A DNA stretch of 64,000 bases, taken from positions 989,920-1,053,919 of the forward strand of contig OZ025815.1 in NCBI GenBank assembly GCA_964019425.1, given 5' to 3'. Shown here one piece after another: positions 30,678 to 44,100 of this stretch (position 1 is its first letter; every line of letters begins with the position of its first letter). The translations under genes and the position numbers were made by a program. Under the pieces are notes generated by a model that searched no databases, was not told the origin of the DNA, and saw only the letters and a list, made by a program, of their open reading frames with translations. Source of the DNA: Flectonema sp. DT1601 (lineage: Eukaryota; Euglenozoa; Diplonemea; Diplonemida; Diplonemidae).

Positions 30678-31304
30678 ATGGGTGACGTCACATATTATAA
30701 AGCTGATGAGGTGAAAGAGAGACCAGGATCATTCGGGTTGACATATTGTATTCCAATTAGAGAACTCCCAAGTGCAGATTTCTACGCTTTGAATAGCAAA
30801 GCGGGTATCAACACTTTCCGTGCGGTAGCAAACTTGGCGTGGAAGGGAGGAAATGGAAATGTCAAAGTAGCCTTACAAGAACAAAAACAATGGAAATGGA
30901 TTCAATGCATGGAATACGCAACCATGACTGGAACATCATTAGTGGGGGGAGCGATTGGTTATCAAATGAAATTTGACAACCTCATCTCGGTGCCCAATTC
31001 CGAACAAATTTTACCGATGATGAGACAGATGACAGCGGTTGGCGGTGCAGCAATAGCTCTTTTGATTGCTGATCAGGTTGGAATCTACAACTACCACAAC
31101 CACCTCTGTACAGCACTTGCATCTAAAACTCCTCTTGGGGACTTCGCCCGTGCATCCCTCGACTACGAGCTTTCGAAGGATCTCGGACAAGAGTCAATCA
31201 TCGGATACTCAGCGGAGTTTTGGCAAACATCTAAGGAACACACAAGAACAGCAGTTGATGCTGCAGTACCAGGTTCTGTAAAGAATATATTGACTAACAT
31301 TTAA
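30678..31304 (+). CDS. unrecognised small protein with two Gly-rich hydrophobic segments
   Basis: The 208-residue protein has a soluble N-terminal third, then two Ala/Gly-rich hydrophobic stretches (TMTGTSLVGGAIGYQM near residue 81 and TAVGGAAIALLIADQVG near residue 116) and an amphipathic C-terminal third. The glycine pattern recalls small inner-membrane mitochondrial proteins such as Tim17/22/23 or NDUFA11-like subunits, but similarity is too weak to name it. Codon use and a clean ATG just after an AG (30664-30665) support a real gene. It is the last host gene before the satellite array. Confidence 0.65.
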   Translation: MGDVTYYKADEVKERPGSFGLTYCIPIRELPSADFYALNSKAGINTFRAVANLAWKGGNGNVKVALQEQKQWKWIQCMEYATMTGTSLVGGAIGYQMKFDNLISVPNSEQILPMMRQMTAVGGAAIALLIADQVGIYNYHNHLCTALASKTPLGDFARASLDYELSKDLGQESIIGYSAEFWQTSKEHTRTAVDAAVPGSVKNILTNI

Positions 31305-32112
31305 TAGGTTCTGATCTAAGTTCTTAGTAATCAGTCTCTTGTTTCACAAGAAATAGCGACAGAGAGAACGAATCTGATGTTACCCTGAATTTGATGATTC
31401 TCCGTTGGCGCAGATTCACTGGAATCCATTAGCTGTTGACATCAGTATTTTGAGTTGTGTAATTAAGTTATTATTTTTAATCTATTCAGCAACACAGACT
31501 GTCCGATGAGTGACTTTACAACGTTTGGAGATTTATAAAATAATTGTTTTACGCTCAATAATTTAATTCCGCTCCCTTCAGTAAACTTGGCAACACCTTC
31601 CTTGGATATATTGGCAGCGATAAATGTTGTTTTGAGACAAAGTATTCTTGATGAAGATCAACAGACTTTCCCTCACAAGAAAGGCTGCTAAAGCTGAAAA
31701 CTGGCTATCATTTGACAGCAAAATTAAAGATATTTGTGGGATTGCAGGCGCTGAAGGTAGTCATGACGGAATTATTTCTCAACTTCAGTAATGAGTTGGA
31801 GAGCTGGTAATTAAGAATTCCAAAATCGAAGTAGTGCTTAGCTTTTGGTCATGTTTCATTGTTTGTTGCCTCTGACAACTTGCACTAGAGATACCTTTCC
31901 TACCTACCTACTTTTAAGATGCTTGAAGTGTGGCTATCTTTGGATTATTCTTTCTGGCAACCTTCTTTTTTTTAATAAAGTTATGCTTGCGAAGTCAGTT
32001 CAATACATTTATCTTTCAGCAGCATAAGCAGACCTTTCTAAAGGATGGTGGTGAGATGGTTTAGGTGGCGGAGGGGCATACCCTACTCGAAAATTTCACA
32101 TTTCGGGGGCGG
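31305..32112. other. intergenic region between the last host gene and the satellite
   Basis: No convincing gene. A short open frame of 46 codons (31651-31791, starting MKINRLSLTRKAAKAENW) has protein-like composition and may be a small gene or an exon remnant. The final 70 bp before the satellite contain GGTGGTGAGATGGTT and GGCGGAGG, which resemble the first bases of the satellite unit. Confidence 0.4.
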
Positions 32113-35100
32113 AGGTGGTGAGAAAATAGAATATGGTGCTTTTCAGCTGTCTTCCCCCCGAAAGATGTAATCTTCGCCGCCCTAACATTGGCACTAACCA
32201 TGTTTAAAAGTTTTTCCGTATGCCTAATTTTACAGGCCACACCCTCCCTGATTCCAAAAAATAAAAGATCAAGCAAAAGCAACAAATTATTTAACTTTGC
32301 TCAGGTGGTGAGAAAATAGAATATGGTGCTTTTCAGCTGTCTTCCCCCCGAAAGGTGTAATTTTCGCCGCCCTAACATTGGCACTAACCATGTTTAAAAG
32401 TTTTTCCGTATGCCTAATTTTACAGGCCACACCCTCCCTGATTCCAAAAAATAAAAGATCAAGCAAAAGCAACAAATTATTTAACTTTGCTCAGGTGGTG
32501 AGAAAATAGAATATGGTGCTTTTCAGCTGTCTTCCCCCCGAAAGATGTAATCTTCGCCGCCCTAACATTGGCACTAACCATGTTTAAAAGTTTTTCCGTA
32601 TGCCTAATTTTACAGGCCACACCCTCCCTGATTCCAAAAAATAAAAGATCAAGCAAAAGCAACAAATTATTTAACTTTGCTCAGGTGGTGAGAAAATAGA
32701 ATATGGTGCTTTTCAGCTGTCTTCCCCCCGAAAGATGTAATCTTCGCCGCCCTAATTTTGGCACATTGGCACTAACCATGTTTAAAAGTTTTTCCGTATG
32801 CCTAATTTTACAGGCCACACCCTCCCTGATTCCAAAAAATAAAAGATCAAGCAAAAGCAACAAATTATTTAACTTTGCTCAGGTGGTGAGAAAATAGAAT
32901 ATGGTGCTTTTCAGCTGTCTTCCCCCCGAAAGATGTAATTTTCGCCGCCCTAACATTGGCACTAACCATGTTTAAAAGTTTTTCCGTATGCCTAATTTTA
33001 CAGGCCACACCCTCCCTGATTCCAAAAAATAAAAGATCAAGCAAAAGCAACAAATTATTTAACTTTGCTCAGGTGGTGAGAAAATAGAATATGGTGCTTT
33101 TCAGCTGTCTTCCCCCCGAAAGATGTAAGTTTCGCCGCCCTAACATTGGCACTAACCATGTCTAAAAGTTTTTCCGTATGCCAAATTCTACAGGCCACAC
33201 CCTCTCTGATTCCAAAAAATAAAAGATCAAGCAAAAGCAACAAATTATTTAACTTTGCTCAGGTGGTGAGAAAATAGAATATGGTGCTTTTCAGCTGTCT
33301 TCCCCCCGAAAGATGTAATCTTCGCCGCCCTAATTTTGGCACATTGGCACTAACCATGTTTAAAAGTTTTTCCGTATGCCTAATTTTACAGGCCACACCC
33401 TCCCTGATTCCAAAAAATAAAAGATCAAGCAAAAGCAACAAATTATTTAACTTTGCTCAGGTGGTGAGAAAATAGAATATGGTGCTTTTCAGCTGTCTTC
33501 CCCCCGAAAGATGTAATTTTCGCCGCCCTAACATTGGCACTAACCATGTTTAAAAGTTTTTCCGTATGCCTAATTTTACAGGCCACACCCTCCCTGATTC
33601 CAAAAAATAAAAGATCAAGCAAAAGCAACAAATTATTTAACTTTGCTCAGGTGGTGAGAAAATAGAATATGGTGCTTTTCAGCTGTCTTCCCCCCGAAAG
33701 ATGTAAGTTTCGCCGCCCTAACATTGGCACTAACCATGTCTAAAAGTTTTTCCGTATGCCAAATTCTACAGGCCACACCCTCTCTGATTCCAAAAAATAA
33801 AAGATCAAGCAAAAGCAACAAATTATTTAACTTTGCTCAGGTGGTGAGAAAATAGAATATGGTGCTTTTCAGCTGTCTTCCCCCCGAAAGATGTAATCTT
33901 CGCCGCCCTAATTTTGGCACATTGGCACTAACCATGTTTAAAAGTTTTTCCGTATGCCTAATTTTACAGGCCACACCCTCCCTGATTCCAAAAAATAAAA
34001 GATCAAGCAAAAGCAACAAATTATTTAACTTTGCTCAGGTGGTGAGAAAATAGAATATGGTGCTTTTCAGCTGTCTTCCCCCCGAAAGATGTAATCTTCG
34101 CCGCCCTAATTTTGGCACATTGGCACTAACCATGTTTAAAAGTTTTTCCGTATGCCTAATTTTACAGGCCACACCCTCCCTGATTCCAAAAAATAAAAGA
34201 TCAAGCAAAAGCAACAAATTATTTAACTTTGCTCAGGTGGTGAGAAAATAGAATATGGTGCTTTTCAGCTGTCTTCCCCCCGAAAGATGTAATCTTCGCC
34301 GCCCTAATTTTGGCACATTGGCACTAACCATGTTTAAAAGTTTTTCCGTATGCCTAATTTTACAGGCCACACCCTCCCTGATTCCAAAAAATAAAAGATC
34401 AAGCAAAAGCAACAAATTATTTAACTTTGCTCAGGTGGTGAGAAAATAGAATATGGTGCTTTTCAGCTGTCTTCCCCCCGAAAGATGTAATTTTCGCTGC
34501 CCTAACATTGGCACTAACCATGTTTAAAAGTTTTTCCGTATGCCTAATTTTACAGGCCACACCCTCCCTGATTCCAAAAAATAAAAGATCAAGCAAAAGC
34601 AACAAATTATTTAACTTTGCTCAGGTGGTGAGAAAATAGAATATGGTGCTTTTCAGCTGTCTTCCCCCCGAAAGATGTAATCTTCGCCGCCCTAATTTTG
34701 GCACATTGGCACTAACCATGTTTAAAAGTTTTTCCGTATGCCTAATTTTACAGGCCACACCCTCCCTGATTCCAAAAAATAAAAGATCAAGCAAAAGCAA
34801 CAAATTATTTAACTTTGCTCAGGTGGTGAGAAAATAGAATATGGTGCTTTTCAGCTGTCTTCCCCCCGAAAGATGTAATTTTCGCCGCCCTAACATTGGC
34901 ACTAACCATGTTTAAAAGTTTTTCCGTATGCCTAATTTTACAGGCCACACCCTCCCTGATTCCAAAAAATAAAAGATCAAGCAAAAGCAACAAATTATTT
35001 AACTTTGCTCAGGTGGTGAGAAAATAGAATATGGTGCTTTTCAGCTGTCTTCCCCCCGAAAGATGTAAGTTTCGCCGCCCTAACATTGGCACTAACCATG

Positions 35101-38100
35101 TCTAAAAGTTTTTCCGTATGCCAAATTCTACAGGCCACACCCTCTCTGATTCCAAAAAATAAAAGATCAAGCAAAAGCAACAAATTATTTAACTTTGCTC
35201 AGGTGGTGAGAAAATAGAATATGGTGCTTTTCAGCTGTCTTCCCCCCGAAAGATGTAATCTTCGCCGCCCTAATTTTGGCACATTGGCACTAACCATGTT
35301 TAAAAGTTTTTCCGTATGCCTAATTTTACAGGCCACACCCTCCCTGATTCCAAAAAATAAAAGATCAAGCAAAAGCAACAAATTATTTAACTTTGCTCAG
35401 GTGGTGAGAAAATAGAATATGGTGCTTTTCAGCTGTCTTCCCCCCGAAAGATGTAATTTTCGCCGCCCTAACATTGGCACTAACCATGTTTAAAAGTTTT
35501 TCCGTATGCCTAATTTTACAGGCCACACCCTCCCTGATTCCAAAAAATAAAAGATCAAGCAAAAGCAACAAATTATTTAACTTTGCTCAGGTGGTGAGAA
35601 AATAGAATATGGTGCTTTTCAGCTGTCTTCCCCCCGAAAGATGTAAGTTTCGCCGCCCTAACATTGGCACTAACCATGTCTAAAAGTTTTTCCGTATGCC
35701 AAATTCTACAGGCCACACCCTCTCTGATTCCAAAAAATAAAAGATCAAGCAAAAGCAACAAATTATTTAACTTTGCTCAGGTGGTGAGAAAATAGAATAT
35801 GGTGCTTTTCAGCTGTCTTCCCCCCCGAAAGATGTAATCTTCGCCGCCCTAATTTTGGCACATTGGCACTAACCATGTTTAAAAGTTTTTCCGTATGCCT
35901 AATTTTACAGGCCACACCCTCCCTGATTCCAAAAAATAAAAGATCAAGCAAAAGCAACAAATTATTTAACTTTGCTCAGGTGGTGAGAAAATAGAATATG
36001 GTGCTTTTCAGCTGTCTTCCCCCCCGAAAGATGTAATCTTCGCCGCCCTAATTTTGGCACATTGGCACTAACCATGTTTAAAAGTTTTTCCGTATGCCTA
36101 ATTTTACAGGCCACACCCTCCCTGATTCCAAAAAATAAAAGATCAAGCAAAAGCAACAAATTATTTAACTTTGCTCAGGTGGTGAGAAAATAGAATATGG
36201 TGCTTTTCAGCTGTCTTCCCCCCGAAAGATGTAATTTTCGCTGCCCTAACATTGGCACTAACCATGTTTAAAAGTTTTTCCGTATGCCTAATTTTACAGG
36301 CCACACCCTACCTGATTCCAAAAAATAAAAGATCAAGCAAAAGCAACAAATTATTTAACTTTGCTCAGGTGGTGAGAAAATAGAATATGGTGCTTTTCAG
36401 CTGTCTTCCCCCCGAAAGGTGTAATTTTCGCCGCCCTAACATTGGCACTAACCATGTTTAAAAGTTTTTCCATATGCCTAATTTTACAGGCCACACCCTC
36501 CCTGATTCCAAAAAATAAAAGATCAAGCAAAAGCAACAAATTATTTAACTTTGCTCAGGTGGTGAGAAAATAGGATATGGTGCTTTTCAGCTGTCTTCCC
36601 CCCGAAAGATGTAATTTTCGCCGCCCTAACATTGGCACTAACCATGTTTAAAAGTTTTTCCGTATGCCTAATTTTACAGGCCACACCCTCCCTGATTCCA
36701 AAAAATAAAAGATCAAGCAAAAGCAACAAATTATTTAATTTTGCTCAGGTGGTGAGAAAATAGGATATGGTGCTTTTCAGCTGTCTTCCCCCCGAAAGAT
36801 GTAATTTTCGCCGCCCTAACATTGGCACTAACCATGTTTAAAAGTTTTTCCGTATGCCTAATTTTACAGGCCACACCCTCCCTGATTCCAAAAAATAAAA
36901 GATCAAGCAAAAGCAACAAATTATTTAACTTTGCTCAGGTGGTGAGAAAATAGAATATGGTGCTTTTCAGCTGTCTTCCCCCCGAAAGATGTAAGTTTCG
37001 CCGCCCTAACATTGGCACTAACCATGTCTAAAAGTTTTTCCGTATGCCAAATTCTACAGGCCACACCCTCTCTGATTCCAAAAAATAAAAGATCAAGCAA
37101 AAGCAACAAATTATTTAACTTTGCTCAGGTGGTGAGAAAATAGAATATGGTGCTTTTCAGCTGTCTTCCCCCCGAAAGATGTAATCTTCGCCGCCCTAAT
37201 TTTGGCACATTGGCACTAACCATGTTTAAAAGTTTTTCCGTATGCCTAATTTTACAGGCCACACCCTCCCTGATTCCAAAAAATAAAAGATCAAGCAAAA
37301 GCAACAAATTATTTAACTTTGCTCAGGTGGTGAGAAAATAGAATATGGTGCTTTTCAGCTGTCTTCCCCCCGAAAGATGTAAGTTTCGCCGCCCTAACAT
37401 TGGCACTAACCATGTCTAAAAGTTTTTCCGTATGCCAAATTCTACAGGCCACACCCTCCCTGATTCCAAAAAATAAAAGATCAAGCAAAAGCAACAAATT
37501 ATTTAACTTTGCTCAGGTGGTGAGAAAATAGAATATGGTGCTTTTCAGCTGTCTTCCCCCCGAAAGGTGTAATTTTCGCCGCCCTAACATTGGCACTAAC
37601 CATGTTTAAAAGTTTTTCCATATGCCTAATTTTACAGGCCACACCCTCTCTGATTCCAAAAAATAAAAGATCAAGCAAAAGCAACAAATTATTTAACTTT
37701 GCTCAGGTGGTGAGAAAATAGAATATGGTGCTTTTCAGCTGTCTTCCCCCCGAAAGATGTAAGTTTCGCCGCCCTAACATTGGCACTAACCATGTCTAAA
37801 AGTTTTTCCGTATGCCTAATTTTACAGGCCACACCCTCCCTGATTCCAAAAAATAAAAGATCAAGCAAAAGCAACAAATTATTTAACTTTGCTCAGGTGG
37901 TGAGAAAATAGAATATGGTGCTTTTCAGCTGTCTTCCCTCCGAAAGATGTAATCTTCGCCGCCCTAATTTTGGCACATTGGCACTAACCATGTTTAAAAG
38001 TTTTTCCGTATGCCTAATTTTACAGGCCACACCCTCCCTGATTCCAAAAAATAAAAGATCAAGCAAAAGCAACAAATTATTTAACTTTGCTCAGGTGGTG

Positions 38101-41100
38101 AGAAAATAGAATATGGTGCTTTTCAGCTGTCTTCCCCCCGAAAGATGTAATCTTCGCCGCCCTAATTTTGGCACATTGGCACTAACCATGTTTAAAAGTT
38201 TTTCCGTATGCCTAATTTTACAGGCCACACCCTCCCTGATTCCAAAAAATAAAAGATCAAGCAAAAGCAACAAATTATTTAACTTTGCTCAGGTGGTGAG
38301 AAAATAGAATATGGTGCTTTTCAGCTGTCTTCCCCCCGAAAGATGTAATCTTCGCCGCCCTAATTTTGGCACATTGGCACTAACCATGTTTAAAAGTTTT
38401 TCCGTATGCCTAATTTTACAGGCCACACCCTCCCTGATTCCAAAAAATAAAAGATCAAGCAAAAGCAACAAATTATTTAACTTTGCTCAGGTGGTGAGAA
38501 AATAGAATATGGTGCTTTTCAGCTGTCTTCCCCCCGAAAGATGTAATTTTCGCTGCCCTAACATTGGCACTAACCATGTTTAAAAGTTTTTCCGTATGCC
38601 TAATTTTACAGGCCACACCCTCCCTGATTCCAAAAAATAAAAGATCAAGCAAAAGCAACAAATTATTTAACTTTGCTCAGGTGGTGAGAAAATAGAATAT
38701 GGTGCTTTTCAGCTGTCTTCCCCCCGAAAGATGTAATCTTCGCCGCCCTAATTTTGGCACATTGGCACTAACCATGTTTAAAAGTTTTTCCGTATGCCTA
38801 ATTTTACAGGCCACACCCTCCCTGATTCCAAAAAATAAAAGATCAAGCAAAAGCAACAAATTATTTAACTTTGCTCAGGTGGTGAGAAAATAGAATATGG
38901 TGCTTTTCAGCTGTCTTCCCCCCGAAAGATGTAATTTTCGCCGCCCTAACATTGGCACTAACCATGTTTAAAAGTTTTTCCGTATGCCTAATTTTACAGG
39001 CCACACCCTCCCTGATTCCAAAAAATAAAAGATCAAGCAAAAGCAACAAATTATTTAACTTTGCTCAGGTGGTGAGAAAATAGAATATGGTGCTTTTCAG
39101 CTGTCTTCCCCCCGAAAGATGTAAGTTTCGCCGCCCTAACATTGGCACTAACCATGTCTAAAAGTTTTTCCGTATGCCAAATTCTACAGGCCACACCCTC
39201 CCTGATTCCAAAAAATAAAAGATCAAGCAAAAGCAACAAATTATTTAACTTTGCTCAGGTGGTGAGAAAATAGAATATGGTGCTTTTCAGCTGTCTTCCC
39301 CCCGAAAGGTGTAATTTTCGCCGCCCTAACATTGGCACTAACCATGTTTAAAAGTTTTTCCATATGCCTAATTTTACAGGCCACACCCTCTCTGATTCCA
39401 AAAAATAAAAGATCAAGCAAAAGCAACAAATTATTTAACTTTGCTCAGGTGGTGAGAAAATAGAATATGGTGCTTTTCAGCTGTCTTCCCCCCGAAAGAT
39501 GTAAGTTTCGCCGCCCTAACATTGGCACTAACCATGTCTAAAAGTTTTTCCGTATGCCTAATTTTACAGGCCACACCCTCCCTGATTCCAAAAAATAAAA
39601 GATCAAGCAAAAGCAACAAATTATTTAACTTTGCTCAGGTGGTGAGAAAATAGAATATGGTGCTTTTCAGCTGTCTTCCCTCCGAAAGATGTAATCTTCG
39701 CCGCCCTAATTTTGGCACATTGGCACTAACCATGTTTAAAAGTTTTTCCGTATGCCTAATTTTACAGGCCACACCCTCCCTGATTCCAAAAAATAAAAGA
39801 TCAAGCAAAAGCAACAAATTATTTAACTTTGCTCAGGTGGTGAGAAAATAGAATATGGTGCTTTTCAGCTGTCTTCCCCCCGAAAGATGTAATCTTCGCC
39901 GCCCTAATTTTGGCACATTGGCACTAACCATGTTTAAAAGTTTTTCCGTATGCCTAATTTTACAGGCCACACCCTCCCTGATTCCAAAAAATAAAAGATC
40001 AAGCAAAAGCAACAAATTATTTAACTTTGCTCAGGTGGTGAGAAAATAGAATATGGTGCTTTTCAGCTGTCTTCCCCCCGAAAGATGTAATCTTCGCCGC
40101 CCTAATTTTGGCACATTGGCACTAACCATGTTTAAAAGTTTTTCCGTATGCCTAATTTTACAGGCCACACCCTCCCTGATTCCAAAAAATAAAAGATCAA
40201 GCAAAAGCAACAAATTATTTAACTTTGCTCAGGTGGTGAGAAAATAGAATATGGTGCTTTTCAGCTGTCTTCCCCCCGAAAGATGTAATTTTCGCTGCCC
40301 TAACATTGGCACTAACCATGTTTAAAAGTTTTTCCGTATGCCTAATTTTACAGGCCACACCCTCCCTGATTCCAAAAAATAAAAGATCAAGCAAAAGCAA
40401 CAAATTATTTAACTTTGCTCAGGTGGTGAGAAAATAGAATATGGTGCTTTTCAGCTGTCTTCCCCCCGAAAGATGTAATCTTCGCCGCCCTAATTTTGGC
40501 ACATTGGCACTAACCATGTTTAAAAGTTTTTCCGTATGCCTAATTTTACAGGCCACACCCTCCCTGATTCCAAAAAATAAAAGATCAAGCAAAAGCAACA
40601 AATTATTTAACTTTGCTCAGGTGGTGAGAAAATAGAATATGGTGCTTTTCAGCTGTCTTCCCCCCGAAAGATGTAATTTTCGCCGCCCTAACATTGGCAC
40701 TAACCATGTTTAAAAGTTTTTCCGTATGCCTAATTTTACAGGCCACACCCTCCCTGATTCCAAAAAATAAAAGATCAAGCAAAAGCAACAAATTATTTAA
40801 CTTTGCTCAGGTGGTGAGAAAATAGAATATGGTGCTTTTCAGCTGTCTTCCCCCCGAAAGATGTAAGTTTCGCCGCCCTAACATTGGCACTAACCATGTC
40901 TAAAAGTTTTTCCGTATGCCAAATTCTACAGGCCACACCCTCTCTGATTCCAAAAAATAAAAGATCAAGCAAAAGCAACAAATTATTTAACTTTGCTCAG
41001 GTGGTGAGAAAATAGAATATGGTGCTTTTCAGCTGTCTTCCCCCCGAAAGATGTAATCTTCGCCGCCCTAATTTTGGCACATTGGCACTAACCATGTTTA

Positions 41101-44100
41101 AAAGTTTTTCCGTATGCCTAATTTTACAGGCCACACCCTCCCTGATTCCAAAAAATAAAAGATCAAGCAAAAGCAACAAATTATTTAACTTTGCTCAGGT
41201 GGTGAGAAAATAGAATATGGTGCTTTTCAGCTGTCTTCCCCCCGAAAGATGTAATTTTCGCCGCCCTAACATTGGCACTAACCATGTTTAAAAGTTTTTC
41301 CGTATGCCTAATTTTACAAGCCACACCCTCCCTGATTCCAAAAAATAAAAGATCAAGCAAAAGCAACAAATTATTTAACTTTGCTCAGGTGGTGAGAAAA
41401 TAGAATATGGTGCTTTTCAGCTGTCTTCCCCCCGAAAGATGTAAGTTTCGCCGCCCTAACATTGGCACTAACCATGTCTAAAAGTTTTTCCGTATGCCAA
41501 ATTCTACAGGCCACACCCTCTCTGATTCCAAAAAATAAAAGATCAAGCAAAAGCAACAAATTATTTAACTTTGCTCAGGTGGTGAGAAAATAGAATATGG
41601 TGCTTTTCAGCTGTCTTCCCCCCGAAAGATGTAATCTTCGCCGCCCTAATTTTGGCACATTGGCACTAACCATGTTTAAAAGTTTTTCCGTATGCCTAAT
41701 TTTACAGGCCACACCCTCCCTGATTCCAAAAAATAAAAGATCAAGCAAAAGCAACAAATTATTTAACTTTGCTCAGGTGGTGAGAAAATAGAATATGGTG
41801 CTTTTCAGCTGTCTTCCCCCCGAAAGATGTAATCTTCGCCGCCCTAATTTTGGCACATTGGCACTAACCATGTTTAAAAGTTTTTCCGTATGCCTAATTT
41901 TACAGGCCACACCCTCCCTGATTCCAAAAAATAAAAGATCAAGCAAAAGCAACAAATTATTTAACTTTGCTCAGGTGGTGAGAAAATAGAATATGGTGCT
42001 TTTCAGCTGTCTTCCCCCCGAAAGATGTAATTTTCGCTGCCCTAACATTGGCACTAACCATGTTTAAAAGTTTTTCCGTATGCCTAATTTTACAGGCCAC
42101 ACCCTACCTGATTCCAAAAAATAAAAGATCAAGCAAAAGCAACAAATTATTTAACTTTGCTCAGGTGGTGAGAAAATAGAATATGGTGCTTTTCAGCTGT
42201 CTTCCCCCCGAAAGGTGTAATTTTCGCCGCCCTAACATTGGCACTAACCATGTTTAAAAGTTTTTCCATATGCCTAATTTTACAGGCCACACCCTCCCTG
42301 ATTCCAAAAAATAAAAGATCAAGCAAAAGCAACAAATTATTTAACTTTGCTCAGGTGGTGAGAAAATAGGATATGGTGCTTTTCAGCTGTCTTCCCCCCG
42401 AAAGATGTAATTTTCGCCGCCCTAACATTGGCACTAACCATGTTTAAAAGTTTTTCCGTATGCCTAATTTTACAGGCCACACCCTCCCTGATTCCAAAAA
42501 ATAAAAGATCAAGCAAAAGCAACAAATTATTTAATTTTGCTCAGGTGGTGAGAAAATAGGATATGGTGCTTTTCAGCTGTCTTCCCCCCGAAAGATGTAA
42601 TTTTCGCCGCCCTAACATTGGCACTAACCATGTTTAAAAGTTTTTCCGTATGCCTAATTTTACAGGCCACACCCTCCCTGATTCCAAAAAATAAAAGATC
42701 AAGCAAAAGCAACAAATTATTTAACTTTGCTCAGGTGGTGAGAAAATAGAATATGGTGCTTTTCAGCTGTCTTCCCCCCGAAAGATGTAAGTTTCGCCGC
42801 CCTAACATTGGCACTAACCATGTCTAAAAGTTTTTCCGTATGCCAAATTCTACAGGCCACACCCTCTCTGATTCCAAAAAATAAAAGATCAAGCAAAAGC
42901 AACAAATTATTTAACTTTGCTCAGGTGGTGAGAAAATAGAATATGGTGCTTTTCAGCTGTCTTCCCCCCGAAAGATGTAATCTTCGCCGCCCTAATTTTG
43001 GCACATTGGCACTAACCATGTTTAAAAGTTTTTCCGTATGCCTAATTTTACAGGCCACACCCTCCCTGATTCCAAAAAATAAAAGATCAAGCAAAAGCAA
43101 CAAATTATTTAACTTTGCTCAGGTGGTGAGAAAATAGAATATGGTGCTTTTCAGCTGTCTTCCCCCCGAAAGGTGTAATTTTCGCCGCCCTAACATTGGC
43201 ACTAACCATGTTTAAAAGTTTTTCCATATGCCTAATTTTACAGGCCACACCCTCTCTGATTCCAAAAAATAAAAGATCAAGCAAAAGCAACAAATTATTT
43301 AACTTTGCTCAGGTGGTGAGAAAATAGAATATGGTGCTTTTCAGCTGTCTTCCCCCCGAAAGATGTAAGTTTCGCCGCCCTAACATTGGCACTAACCATG
43401 TCTAAAAGTTTTTCCGTATGCCAAATTCTACAGGCCACACCCTCCCTGATTCCAAAAAATAAAAGATCAAGCAAAAGCAACAAATTATTTAACTTTGCTC
43501 AGGTGGTGAGAAAATAGAATATGGTGCTTTTCAGCTGTCTTCCCCCCGAAAGGTGTAATTTTCGCCGCCCTAACATTGGCACTAACCATGTTTAAAAGTT
43601 TTTCCATATGCCTAATTTTACAGGCCACACCCTCTCTGATTCCAAAAAATAAAAGATCAAGCAAAAGCAACAAATTATTTAACTTTGCTCAGGTGGTGAG
43701 AAAATAGAATATGGTGCTTTTCAGCTGTCTTCCCCCCGAAAGATGTAAGTTTCGCCGCCCTAACATTGGCACTAACCATGTCTAAAAGTTTTTCCGTATG
43801 CCTAATTTTACAGGCCACACCCTCCCTGATTCCAAAAAATAAAAGATCAAGCAAAAGCAACAAATTATTTAACTTTGCTCAGGTGGTGAGAAAATAGAAT
43901 ATGGTGCTTTTCAGCTGTCTTCCCCCCGAAAGATGTAAGTTTCGCCGCCCTAACATTGGCACTAACCATGTCTAAAAGTTTTTCCGTATGCCAAATTCTA
44001 CAGGCCACACCCTCTCTGATTCCAAAAAATAAAAGATCAAGCAAAAGCAACAAATTATTTAACTTTGCTCAGGTGGTGAGAAAATAGGATATGGTGCTTT

